Positions 1 through 6,651 of a DNA stretch of 9,934 nucleotides are shown in pieces; position 1 is the first letter of the stretch, and every line of letters begins with the position of its first letter. The position numbers were made by a program, and so were the translations under genes. The stretch lies in NCBI GenBank assembly GCA_050486105.1, contig JBJHCR010000245.1, forward strand, positions 1-9,934, written 5' to 3'. The notes beneath the pieces were generated by a model. It was given only the letters and a program-made list of their open reading frames with translations, was not told where the DNA came from and searched no databases. Origin of the DNA: JAEXNA01 sp050486105 (GTDB lineage Bacteria > Vulcanimicrobiota > Xenobia > Xenobiales > JADMJV01).

Positions 1-1
1 C

Positions 2-838
2 CTGGGAGCCAACCTCGGCAGCGACCCCACCAGGAACAACCAAGCCCATTCTGCTAAGACTGGACAAACCGGTCACCAGCAAGAATTCCGTCTCGGAGTT
101 GAACCCAAGCCAGGGCAAGGGCAGGTTCGTGAACCTGGAACCGGTCGACGGCAAAACTCCCAACGGCCGCCCGAACAGCATCGGGGCCCAGGAGTGGGTC
201 AGGAGCAAGGTCGGATTGGCCAGCAGCCCAGAAACCCCGACCGAACTTCAAATCCCACCCCCCGGGACCAAGACTTCCATCTGCCCGTGCAGCCCAAGCC
301 CGGCCAAGGACAACACTTAGGAACGCCTCCAGCCACCGGCCAACCTAATACCGGTCTGCCCCATGCCGGACAGCCCAATGCCGGGCAGATCGGCTCAAGG
401 CTCCCTGGCGGACCAAACTCAGGCACCAACCTGGGAGCCAACCTCGGCAGCGACCCCACCAGGAACAACCAAGCCCATTCTGCTAAGACTGGACAAACCG
501 GTCACCAGCAAGAATTCCGTCTCGGAGTTGAACCCAAGCCAGGGCAAGGGCAAGTTCGTGACCCGGAAACCGGTCGACGGCAAAACTCCCAACGACCGCC
601 CGAACAGCATCGGGGCCCAGGAGCGGGTCACGAGCAGGGTCGGATTGGCCAGCAGCCCAGAAACCCTGACCGAACTTCAAATCCCACCACCCGGGACCAA
701 GATTTCCATCTGCCCGTAGAGCCCAAGCCCGGCCAAGGTCAACACTTCGGAATGCCTCCAACCACCGGCCAACCCAACGCTGGTCTGCCCCATGCCGGAC
801 AGCCCAATGCCGGGCAGTTCGGTCCAAGGCTCCCTGGC
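2..838. repeat. 429-bp tandem repeat (143 codons), about two copies
   Basis: Copy 1 spans 2-430 and copy 2 spans 431-838, where similarity ends about 20 bases short of a full unit. Bases 2-123 are identical to 431-552 by direct reading; the rest differs by scattered substitutions with no visible indel, so the frame is kept. The unit already begins at the window edge, so more copies probably lie to the left. Each unit contains two unequal sub-repeats built around a DF/EF-x-L-x-V-E/Q-PKPGQGQ motif, 63 and 80 codons apart. Confidence 0.95.
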
Positions 839-2737
839 AGTGGAAATCCGGCTCAGAACTTGCACGCTACTTCGAGCAGCATCACCGAGCAGACCACGAC
901 CCCCCTAGCACACACCGCGAGCCCTGACGCGCGGGAGGCCAATTTTTCCCGACCTCGGATTGTTGGGTCAGATCCTGGCCTCACCGGGAGTCCAAGGATG
1001 GATCTGATAGCCAACGAGACAAGCCCAAATAGGACCGAAGACCGTTTAGCGGATGCTCAGGCGTTCAGGATCAATAGCCTTGCTCCATCAAGATCAGACA
1101 CGAGCATCTCAGGGTCTGCCCGAGTTGCAGACTCTGCCCCTGCCGGTAAGCCCTATGACGTTCATGGTCCGTCTCAACCAATGAGCCACGCTGAACGACT
1201 GGCAGCCATTCTCGCCGAGGTCCACGCTTTGGAGGACAATCAACCGAACATTGGTAGGCGGGCTCGGACTGAAGAGCGTTCCATCTGGGAAGGGTCCACT
1301 AGTGGTAAGAGCAGAGGTGGACGGCTCGAGAAGGAAACACTAGTCTGGGAACGAGACGGCAAGGGAATTCGCAGGAAAGGTGACTTTGAAAATCCTACTT
1401 CCGAATCGGATCTACCGAAGGAACTTCCGAAATCAAAAGATCGGGTGGCAAAGACGATTGAATCCTCTCGGTCCCGGATTGAGAAGTCTCCACAGAAGTC
1501 CGACCAAAAAAACGCTGGATCTTCTCCCGAAAACCTGCGCAAGGACCGCTTTGCCAATCGCTCCAATACCGAATCAACAAAGCCCAGCTCACAAGAGGAA
1601 GAGCGGAAAGTTTGGGTCCGTAGCAGAAGTTCTCAAGTTCAGCGAACTCTCGCTAGAAGCACAGAAACCTTCTCGCCAGAAGAGAGAACAGCCTATTCCG
1701 TGCTGTCCGAAATCATTCCCTCTACTGTGACCTTGCAAGGCATAAGGATCTCAGAGAACGGGACCATAGTTAGAGCCGAAGTCCACTCCGAAAACAGTCA
1801 CGATCAGAGCGAACTCCACAGAATCAAGAGCGAATTCAAAGAACTCACCGGGCGCGAGCTCTACATCGCCGAGACATCATCAGCCAAACCTCTGAGAAGA
1901 CCTCCGCGAAGCGACACCAGCAACCCTTACAGCGTTAGCTCTCGGCGAGGAACAACCTTCGCCGAAGCGACGGATAATGAGAATCTTGAATCCCTAAAGT
2001 CTGTTGATAAGTCCGAAGACCTGCTCGTCGCTGACAACCCAGCAGCGAACATTCTGCCCACCCAAAGTTCCCACAGTGTCCCAATAACACCAAGCGCTGA
2101 AGCTCAAGCAGCCGCTGCAAGTCAAGGAGTGATTGCAGCGCCGGTCCACGCTGCAGATCCTAAAGATCTCCTTAAGTACGGCCGCATACAGTCGGTCGAT
2201 TCCGCCCGAAAATCTCAAGCCCAGAGCAGCTCTGGTGGAGGAGCTAGCAGAGGAAGAGAAGTTTATCATCAGGGAACGAAACGCAGACAGATGGAAGAGG
2301 AGTCTAGCAGAAAGCACCTTCAAGAGACCTCTGCATCGCTGGCGGCACGAGAAGGTCGAAACGAAGACCTCACCAAGGTACGTCCTCTGGAATCACTTCG
2401 CGTCCCAATCGAAGACCAATCGGAAAAGCATGACGAAAAAGATAGAGACCGAGGCAGGTCCGGCAAGTGTTCCAGCTGTGGTACCGAGCTGCCCGAATCG
2501 CAAATCAGCTCCTGCCCAGTGTGTGCGCAGTCTGGTCCGGATGTCATGGCCATGACTCGAGTGAACTACCGATTCGCTGGAGCCAAATTTTTGGCCACAG
2601 TTGACGCCTTTTCCGCAACCGAGCAAGCTCGAGACATTATAACTTCTGGTCAAGTCAGCCCGGTCGCCAGTCTCCGCTATCAGCAGAAACTTGTCGGCCA
2701 CAAAGACATCCTCAAGTTTAGGCGGTCGGCTGGATGA
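2..2737 (+). CDS. Long Pro/Gln-rich repeat protein with C-terminal zinc-ribbon motif (5' end missing)
   Basis: I do not recognise this protein. The reading frame is open across the left edge, so the true start lies outside the window; the first start-like codon (GTG at 194) sits inside a repeat and is almost certainly an internal Val. The visible part is 911 residues. Residues 1-279 are two tandem copies of a 143-residue unit rich in Pro, Gln, Gly and Asn; the motif PKPGQGQ occurs four times, after residues 34, 97, 177 and 240. Residues about 280-555 are charged and low in complexity. Residues 559-625 look folded, with a helix-strand-strand-helix-strand pattern judged by eye. Another Ser/Ala-rich stretch follows. 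Cys823, Cys826, Cys838 and Cys841 (CxxC, 11 residues, CxxC) form a zinc-ribbon-like motif, followed by about 70 residues that look ordered. No membrane segment is visible. The stop overlaps the next gene by 4 bases (ATGA), so the two are probably translated together. A secreted, surface or scaffold protein is possible, but function is unknown. Confidence 0.85.
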   Translation: MGANLGSDPTRNNQAHSAKTGQTGHQQEFRLGVEPKPGQGQVREPGTGRRQNSQRPPEQHRGPGVGQEQGRIGQQPRNPDRTSNPTPRDQDFHLPVQPKPGQGQHLGTPPATGQPNTGLPHAGQPNAGQIGSRLPGGPNSGTNLGANLGSDPTRNNQAHSAKTGQTGHQQEFRLGVEPKPGQGQVRDPETGRRQNSQRPPEQHRGPGAGHEQGRIGQQPRNPDRTSNPTTRDQDFHLPVEPKPGQGQHFGMPPTTGQPNAGLPHAGQPNAGQFGPRLPGSGNPAQNLHATSSSITEQTTTPLAHTASPDAREANFSRPRIVGSDPGLTGSPRMDLIANETSPNRTEDRLADAQAFRINSLAPSRSDTSISGSARVADSAPAGKPYDVHGPSQPMSHAERLAAILAEVHALEDNQPNIGRRARTEERSIWEGSTSGKSRGGRLEKETLVWERDGKGIRRKGDFENPTSESDLPKELPKSKDRVAKTIESSRSRIEKSPQKSDQKNAGSSPENLRKDRFANRSNTESTKPSSQEEERKVWVRSRSSQVQRTLARSTETFSPEERTAYSVLSEIIPSTVTLQGIRISENGTIVRAEVHSENSHDQSELHRIKSEFKELTGRELYIAETSSAKPLRRPPRSDTSNPYSVSSRRGTTFAEATDNENLESLKSVDKSEDLLVADNPAANILPTQSSHSVPITPSAEAQAAAASQGVIAAPVHAADPKDLLKYGRIQSVDSARKSQAQSSSGGGASRGREVYHQGTKRRQMEEESSRKHLQETSASLAAREGRNEDLTKVRPLESLRVPIEDQSEKHDEKDRDRGRSGKCSSCGTELPESQISSCPVCAQSGPDVMAMTRVNYRFAGAKFLATVDAFSATEQARDIITSGQVSPVASLRYQQKLVGHKDILKFRRSAG

Positions 2738-3099
2738 CCGTACAAGAGTTCCTATTTCAAGCCATTCAAGCTTTGAGGGATGGAGATCACCTCGATCCCT
2801 CCACAACTCTCCCAAAACTGCTTGAGGCGAAGGATCAATTGGAGCAATGGGCAGAAGAGCTAGAGGAACTCCCAACTCTAAAGGGGCTCGAGCCTTTGGA
2901 TGAGGCGAGATTTGAAGTTTTGGAACTCTTCAACGAAGCTCTAGACCTCCTCGAACTCGCAGTCAGTGAAGACATTCCTGAACTCAGCGAATTGATCGCA
3001 AACAAGACTCAAGACGGCATAGACGTTCTTCGTTTCTGTCGACAGCAAATCGAAAGTCAGGCAGAAATTCTCGAAGAAGAGTACGGACTGAAGGGATAG
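2734..3099 (+). CDS. Small acidic helical protein, 121 aa, unknown
   Basis: I do not recognise this protein. Its ATG overlaps the stop of the upstream gene in an ATGA (2734-2737), a classic sign of translational coupling that fixes the start. The product is strongly acidic, rich in Glu and Leu, and looks almost wholly alpha-helical: helices at about residues 3-15, 26-45, 56-80 and 82-117. There is no signal peptide and no membrane segment; the single Cys is at 102. Small, acidic, helical proteins beside large disordered ones are often secretion chaperones, but no chaperone family signature is recognised. It resembles the 123-residue protein encoded at 6280-6651 in length, acidity and the position of an EAL-x-L...AV core (here residues 68-77). 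The next gene starts 10 bases downstream. Confidence 0.85.
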   Translation: MTVQEFLFQAIQALRDGDHLDPSTTLPKLLEAKDQLEQWAEELEELPTLKGLEPLDEARFEVLELFNEALDLLELAVSEDIPELSELIANKTQDGIDVLRFCRQQIESQAEILEEEYGLKG

Positions 3100-3109
3100 C
3101 ATCGAGACT

Positions 3110-3727
3110 ATGGCATTAGGACAGATCTCCTTCGGGGGTGGTGACGCAGGCAGCCTCGATCGCTGGGCGATAGTCCAAGCGAGCAAGCACGGCCGAGCCG
3201 AACAAACCGAACGGCAGAAGTTGGTCACTGAACGGCTGAGCGAACTTCTTTTTGGCCTAGAACTCAATCTCGAGGAGATGGCTCAGTACCGAGGCCGACT
3301 GGTTGAAGCTCTAGGCCAAATCGACAAGATAGAGTCCGAGACGTCCTTACGGCCTCTGAACCCACCAACTCGAATTCCCAGAGACGAAATGCTCTTGCGT
3401 CTCGGGGGCATGAACTGGCGGCCATTTGAGGTGTCTCAGAAGACTCTCGAAATTCCCCCTGCCCAGAAAATCTTTCGAACTACCTTGGCCAAGGCCGTCA
3501 AGAATCACATTGCTCTCAACCCTAAGTCCGAGCCTCGAGCCTTTCACGAAGTGGGAATCGTGGTGGCTCAGGGAACCGAAGGAACCCGACAGGGCTCCGA
3601 CAGAGTGGAGCTCTCGAGTTGGGGATTAGCGGTGATCTCAAGCCAGGATTATCCTCAAGTTGCTCAACTCAGGCTTCCTCCAAGATTTCCCAGTCAAGCG
3701 GAAATCGTCAGTTTTCGGGCCTCGTGA
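3110..3727 (+). CDS. Hypothetical protein, 205 aa, end of the + strand operon
   Basis: I do not recognise this protein. The ATG lies 10 bases after the stop of the 121-residue gene. Only weak ribosome-binding matches precede it (CGAG just upstream, AAGGGA 13 bases upstream), so coupling to the upstream gene may drive translation. The N-terminus (residues 1-15) is Gly/Ser-rich, then about residues 30-78 form a long, charged, amphipathic helical region. Residues 80-125 are Pro-rich and mixed. The C-terminal part, about 130-205, alternates hydrophobic residues (for example GIVVAQG and GLAVISS) and looks beta-rich. There is no signal peptide or membrane segment. A hairpin terminator 43 bases after the stop marks it as the last gene of its operon. 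Confidence 0.85.
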   Translation: MALGQISFGGGDAGSLDRWAIVQASKHGRAEQTERQKLVTERLSELLFGLELNLEEMAQYRGRLVEALGQIDKIESETSLRPLNPPTRIPRDEMLLRLGGMNWRPFEVSQKTLEIPPAQKIFRTTLAKAVKNHIALNPKSEPRAFHEVGIVVAQGTEGTRQGSDRVELSSWGLAVISSQDYPQVAQLRLPPRFPSQAEIVSFRAS

Positions 3728-3769
3728 TCTCCAACCCTACCTTCCTCACTCATCGTCCAGAGAAGACAA

Positions 3770-3810
3770 AAAAGACAGAGGCATCGGCTAGGCGAATACC
3801 TCTGTCTTTT
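3770..3810. terminator. Bidirectional rho-independent terminator between convergent operons
   Basis: A perfect 12-bp inverted repeat pairs 3770-3781 (AAAAGACAGAGG) with 3799-3810 (CCTCTGTCTTTT), with a 17-base loop. The arms end in A and T runs, so each strand gives a stem followed by U residues: four on the + strand and six on the - strand (bases 3768-3773). It lies 43 bases after the + strand 205-residue gene and 54 bases after the - strand 423-residue gene, where a shared terminator is expected. The long loop and the short U run on the + strand are the weak points. Confidence 0.85.
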
Positions 3811-3863
3811 GGTCTAAGTCTCGACGGAACAGCAAGCCTTTAGAGCACTTTCTCTAACTGTCC

Positions 3864-5135
3864 CTACTTGTCGTTCTTCTTGATCCATCGATCAAGATTA
3901 GCCTTAGTTGCTCGCTTCTTGCTCGAAAGAAATCCACTGGAACAGATTTCCTTAAAGATTTCTGGATTGTCAATAAAGTACTGGGCAACTTCTCTCAACT
4001 CTTGCGGCATTGACTCGTCTTCCAAGACTGCCTCTAGGTCTTTAAGTTCGATTGAACCGTTTCGGGTTCCGTCTCCAGCACGAGCAAATTGTTCGAAGAA
4101 TCGACGCAGGGCCTTCGCAGCTTTAACGGGGGTCATCGCTTCATCTTCACCACCGCCGTCTTCGACCTCATCCACCTCACCGCCGGGGGCTACCTCATCC
4201 GAGTCATCAACCTCACTGGCGTCGTCCACATCATCAAAACCGGGCTTACCCTTATGGTCCTTTATGAAGGATTCAAGATCTCCCAGACTGATCAATCCAT
4301 CGACCTTGCCAACTCCAGAGCCAACGTCGAGTGCATTGAGCATCATGGGATTGCGAAGGAGGTATTCGATAGCCTGCTTCAACTCATCTGGGATGTCTGG
4401 ATTTGTCAAGGCCGCCTCGAGGTCGACCTTGCCGATAAGACCATCCCGCTCTCCGATGCCAGCCGCTGTATCGAGCAGATTGAAGTATTGCTTCAAGATC
4501 TCGGCCGCGCGGACCGGAGTCATCTTCTGCTCCTTACCTTTGTCCGGGTCGTCCACATCTCCCGGGCCTTCAGGCCCATCTGGGCCCTCGGGACCGTCCA
4601 CCTCTCCCGGGCCTTCAGGCCCAACTGGACCCTCGGGATCATCCACATTGCCTGGTCCATCAGGCGCCTCACAGTCGTCTACTGGCGGCACGACTCCATC
4701 AGTAGGCGGGGCCGGTTGCGGTCCACCCTGCTGCTGCTGCATCAAGAGCATCATAATAATCTGAAGCATCATGTCTTGCTGCATAAGCATCATCATGATC
4801 ATCATACTCTGGTCCATGCCCCCACCTGGGAACCCATAGCCCATTCCACCCATGGGAGAGGGAAAGCCACACATGAACGGGTCCATCATGCCCATTCCAA
4901 AGTCAGCACCAAATGGTGGGAGAGACGGAAAACCCATTCCGAAACCTTGAAGCATCGCCATATGCCCCATCACATCAGCTCCGTATCCGCGGAAGTCAGC
5001 AGCCTGAGTAGCACTGAAGCCCTGCAGCATAACAGCGTTCCCGAGGATCGCCGTTTGCATGGCTTCGTATCTTCCTGCTCTTGCTCGGTTAAGTTCCGGA
5101 CTCGGAACGAGATAGGGATTCGAATTGACGTTCAT
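3864..5135 (-). CDS. NolX/HrpF-like, Met-rich protein with EF-hand-like modules; candidate type III secreted protein
   Basis: The 423-residue product starts at an ATG with a strong Shine-Dalgarno (AAAGGAG). Residues 1-50 are polar, with Ser/Asn/Pro first and no Sec signal peptide. Residues 52-137 are rich in Met, Gly and Phe; 111-136 hold 11 Met in 26 residues and end in four Gln. Residues 140-200 are a Pro/Gly/Asp/Glu linker with GPEGP repeats. Module 1 (about 205-292) has two EF-hand-like loops, DTAAGIGERDGLIGKVDLE and DVGSGVGKVDGLISLGDLE, separated by a helix and an RNP motif. A Glu/Asp-rich linker (300-333) leads to module 2 (about 334-420), a diverged copy in which only the first loop region is recognisable. 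From memory, this module closely resembles the repeats of the NolX/HrpF translocator family and related T3SS substrates; a database search is needed to confirm it. I infer a protein exported without Sec that may bind calcium and perhaps insert in membranes through the Met-rich stretch. An extracellular matrix-type protein is the alternative. Confidence 0.9.
   Translation of the reverse strand: MNVNSNPYLVPSPELNRARAGRYEAMQTAILGNAVMLQGFSATQAADFRGYGADVMGHMAMLQGFGMGFPSLPPFGADFGMGMMDPFMCGFPSPMGGMGYGFPGGGMDQSMMIMMMLMQQDMMLQIIMMLLMQQQQGGPQPAPPTDGVVPPVDDCEAPDGPGNVDDPEGPVGPEGPGEVDGPEGPDGPEGPGDVDDPDKGKEQKMTPVRAAEILKQYFNLLDTAAGIGERDGLIGKVDLEAALTNPDIPDELKQAIEYLLRNPMMLNALDVGSGVGKVDGLISLGDLESFIKDHKGKPGFDDVDDASEVDDSDEVAPGGEVDEVEDGGGEDEAMTPVKAAKALRRFFEQFARAGDGTRNGSIELKDLEAVLEDESMPQELREVAQYFIDNPEIFKEICSSGFLSSKKRATKANLDRWIKKNDK
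4551..4685. repeat. 45-bp tandem repeat, three copies, encoding a Gly-Pro acidic linker
   Basis: Units begin at 4551, 4596 and 4641, each opening with (G/A)TCCAC on the + strand. The first two are close matches over their 45 bases; the third is diverged. On the coding (-) strand each unit gives 15 residues of the form GPxGPEGPG(E/D)VD, making up much of the linker at residues about 155-199 of the 423-residue protein. The triplets recall collagen Gly-X-Y but are interrupted by acidic residues, so a flexible spacer is likelier than a triple helix. Confidence 0.85.
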
Positions 5136-5259
5136 CGGTTTAGCTCCTTTTCGTTTGCTGACATGACTACTATCACTTAGAGGAGAGCTTAGAACAAGAG
5201 TGATTTTGTAAACATTATGTTAACAACATTCCGAAACCAATAAACATTGTCGCATCCAC
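5136..5259 (-). promoter_or_regulatory. AT-rich intergenic region, probable promoter/operator of the 423-aa gene
   Basis: This 124-base gap separates the MerR-type regulator gene from the 423-residue gene and is far more AT-rich than its surroundings at 5201-5250. It contains AACATT three times (5211-5216, 5225-5230, 5243-5248). It also has a near-perfect 15-base palindrome, TAAACATTATGTTAA (5209-5223), which would suit a dimeric regulator such as the MerR-type protein encoded next to it. I could not place a convincing -35/-10 pair: TAACAT on the - strand is a possible -10 and TTTACA a possible -35, but they are not correctly spaced with partners. No terminator is visible here, so readthrough from the upstream genes is also possible. 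Confidence 0.45.
5144..5150 (-). promoter_or_regulatory. Strong ribosome binding site of the 423-aa gene
   Basis: On the - strand the sequence AAAGGAG lies 8 bases before the ATG at 5135. It is the best Shine-Dalgarno match in the left and middle parts of the window. It confirms the start and suggests that this gene is translated much more strongly than the upstream regulator and small genes, which lack good sites. Confidence 0.85.
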
Positions 5260-6249
5260 TCACTCTGAAGAACAGTTGCTGACATCGTTCAGTGTCTGCA
5301 ATCTGGAAAGTTCTGCCATGCCTTGGGCTACGGAACGGAGTTGAACCAAAGCCTGCAAACTGATCTTTAGGCTCGCCAGGGCATCGAGAAGGGGCACGGG
5401 GTCCAGAGGCTCTGGAACCGTTTTGAGCACGGAAAGAGTCGAAACGACCCTGAGGAGGAGCTGCTGAAGTTGAACTTCGAGCTCGACACGAGTAACTTTA
5501 GGGGAGCTGCCTATCATCTCCCGAACGCGAGCCTCAATAGAGCTAATGCGACGCTCATACTCCTCCACAGGTATCAATCCCAACAAGAGGTCTCCCACCA
5601 ACTGCTGATAGGGTGTCCAACTCTGGTAGCCGAAAGTCCCCTCTTCAGACCCGTCCCCCTCACGCTGCCAGCCTCTAAAGCGTTCAAGCCAAACTTGCTG
5701 CTCGCTGACTGAAAGCTTCTGGAAGTAGTCCCCCACCAAGGGGAGTGCGGCCTCTTCTTCCATCATGAGACTCAACTCTCGAGCCAATCTTAAGCGACCG
5801 GCTTCGCCCAGCACGAGATCGGAATCCTCAGAACTGACCCGAGCGGAAAACTCACTGAGCAACCGGCGTCGAGCGGGTCCGTACCAATTTCTCAAGAACC
5901 GAAACGCCATCTTCTTGCGCCATCCTTCAGGGGCGGTGGAATCGATGGTCTCAAGTCGAGAAGGTTTATTCAGGAGATTTTGAATCTGCTTGAGCTTGTA
6001 GCCTTCCTCTTGCCACTTCATGATACGTTGAACCAAGAGAAGACTCGATCTCGGAAAATAACTGACTCGACCGTCAGCTTTTGCGAACGGCTTTTTGAGC
6101 GGTTGAGGAATCAGGTTGTTGGCCACATAGAAGCGGATAGTACGCTCGGAAACAGTGACTCCTAACCTCTCTAGTTCCAACACGAATTGAGACAGAGTGT
6201 AGAAGGCCTCAGAGCTCTTCCGCGATCTGCCTCTTGGTTTGTTTCTCAA
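5260..6249 (-). CDS. MerR-type transcriptional regulator with long novel C-terminal region
   Basis: The 329-residue product has an N-terminal MerR-like winged helix: YTLSQFVLELERLGVTVSER at residues 17-36 (helix-turn-helix), TIRFYVANNLIP at 37-48, and a wing plus helices with GRVSYFPRSSLLLVQRIMKW at 60-79 followed by the GYKLKQIQNLL segment. MerR proteins usually bind palindromic operators as dimers. Here about 235 further residues follow, largely helical with many Leu, Glu and Arg, and I recognise no effector domain in them; typical family members are 110-280 residues. No metal-binding Cys pattern is visible (one Cys, at 326). The only usable start that keeps the whole helix-turn-helix is TTG at 6249, without a clear Shine-Dalgarno, 30 bases after the stop of the 123-residue gene and in the same frame. 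It probably controls its own operon or the 423-residue gene downstream. Confidence 0.88.
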   Translation of the reverse strand: MRNKPRGRSRKSSEAFYTLSQFVLELERLGVTVSERTIRFYVANNLIPQPLKKPFAKADGRVSYFPRSSLLLVQRIMKWQEEGYKLKQIQNLLNKPSRLETIDSTAPEGWRKKMAFRFLRNWYGPARRRLLSEFSARVSSEDSDLVLGEAGRLRLARELSLMMEEEAALPLVGDYFQKLSVSEQQVWLERFRGWQREGDGSEEGTFGYQSWTPYQQLVGDLLLGLIPVEEYERRISSIEARVREMIGSSPKVTRVELEVQLQQLLLRVVSTLSVLKTVPEPLDPVPLLDALASLKISLQALVQLRSVAQGMAELSRLQTLNDVSNCSSE

Positions 6250-6279
6250 AACGAAACTACCGAAAAGCCCAAAAACGCA

Positions 6280-6651
6280 CTAACCGATCGAAGCGGAACT
6301 CAAGCTCTGTTGATTCTGCTCAATCGCGTAAGTGATCAAAGCAAAAATATCGTCTGCTTCCTCAATTTTTGAGATCGCCTCAGCGAGCAGGGACTTGTCC
6401 TCTTCTTCGAAGACCTGTTGGATATCTTCCACCGCATCATGGATCAACTGAAGTGCCTCCATCATGTAATCACGAATCGCTTCAGCGCCCTCTGGCGCCT
6501 CGTTCTCTTCATATTGTTGGTACAGCAAACCGACTTGATCTTGCAGTGCGTCTAAGGAGTCTGAAATGTCATCAATACTCAGCTCTGTACCGACTGCTAG
6601 ATGTCGACAAAGGTCTCGAATGTAGGTTACAAGTGAACTGGATCCACTCAC
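6280..6651 (-). CDS. Small acidic helical protein, 123 aa, unknown
   Basis: I do not recognise this protein. It starts with GTG inside a GTGA that overlaps the stop of the upstream 97-residue gene (6648-6651), indicating coupled translation. The product is very acidic and looks fully alpha-helical, with helices at about residues 7-20, 26-48, 54-84 and 86-116, and it has a Gln/Ser-rich tail. There is no signal peptide or membrane segment; the single Cys is at 15. It resembles the 121-residue protein of the opposite operon: same size and charge, an EALQLIHDAV segment (65-74) matching EALDLLELAV, and a similar C-terminal helix ending in IEQ/IES. A shared fold, perhaps a chaperone or partner of a secreted protein, is inferred. 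Confidence 0.85.
   Translation of the reverse strand: MSGSSSLVTYIRDLCRHLAVGTELSIDDISDSLDALQDQVGLLYQQYEENEAPEGAEAIRDYMMEALQLIHDAVEDIQQVFEEEDKSLLAEAISKIEEADDIFALITYAIEQNQQSLSSASIG

Noticed and set aside
194..196. GTG as the start of the long repeat protein
   Set aside because: The frame is open upstream to the window edge with the same repeat sequence, and the second copy has Ala at the equivalent position, so this is an internal codon.
4580..4700. True collagen-like domain in the 423-aa protein
   Set aside because: The Gly-X-Y triplets are too few and are broken by acidic VD units, so a flexible linker explains the sequence better.
3868..4764. + strand open frame (298 codons) rich in Ser, Pro and Thr, opposite the same gene
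   Set aside because: Low-complexity antisense of the acidic Gly-Pro linker, with no domain and no ribosome binding site.
4089..5180. Long + strand open frame (363 codons) with many His, opposite the 423-aa gene
   Set aside because: The His comes from reading Met codons (ATG) as CAT on the other strand. The - strand gene has a strong ribosome binding site and recognisable modules, so this frame is a shadow.
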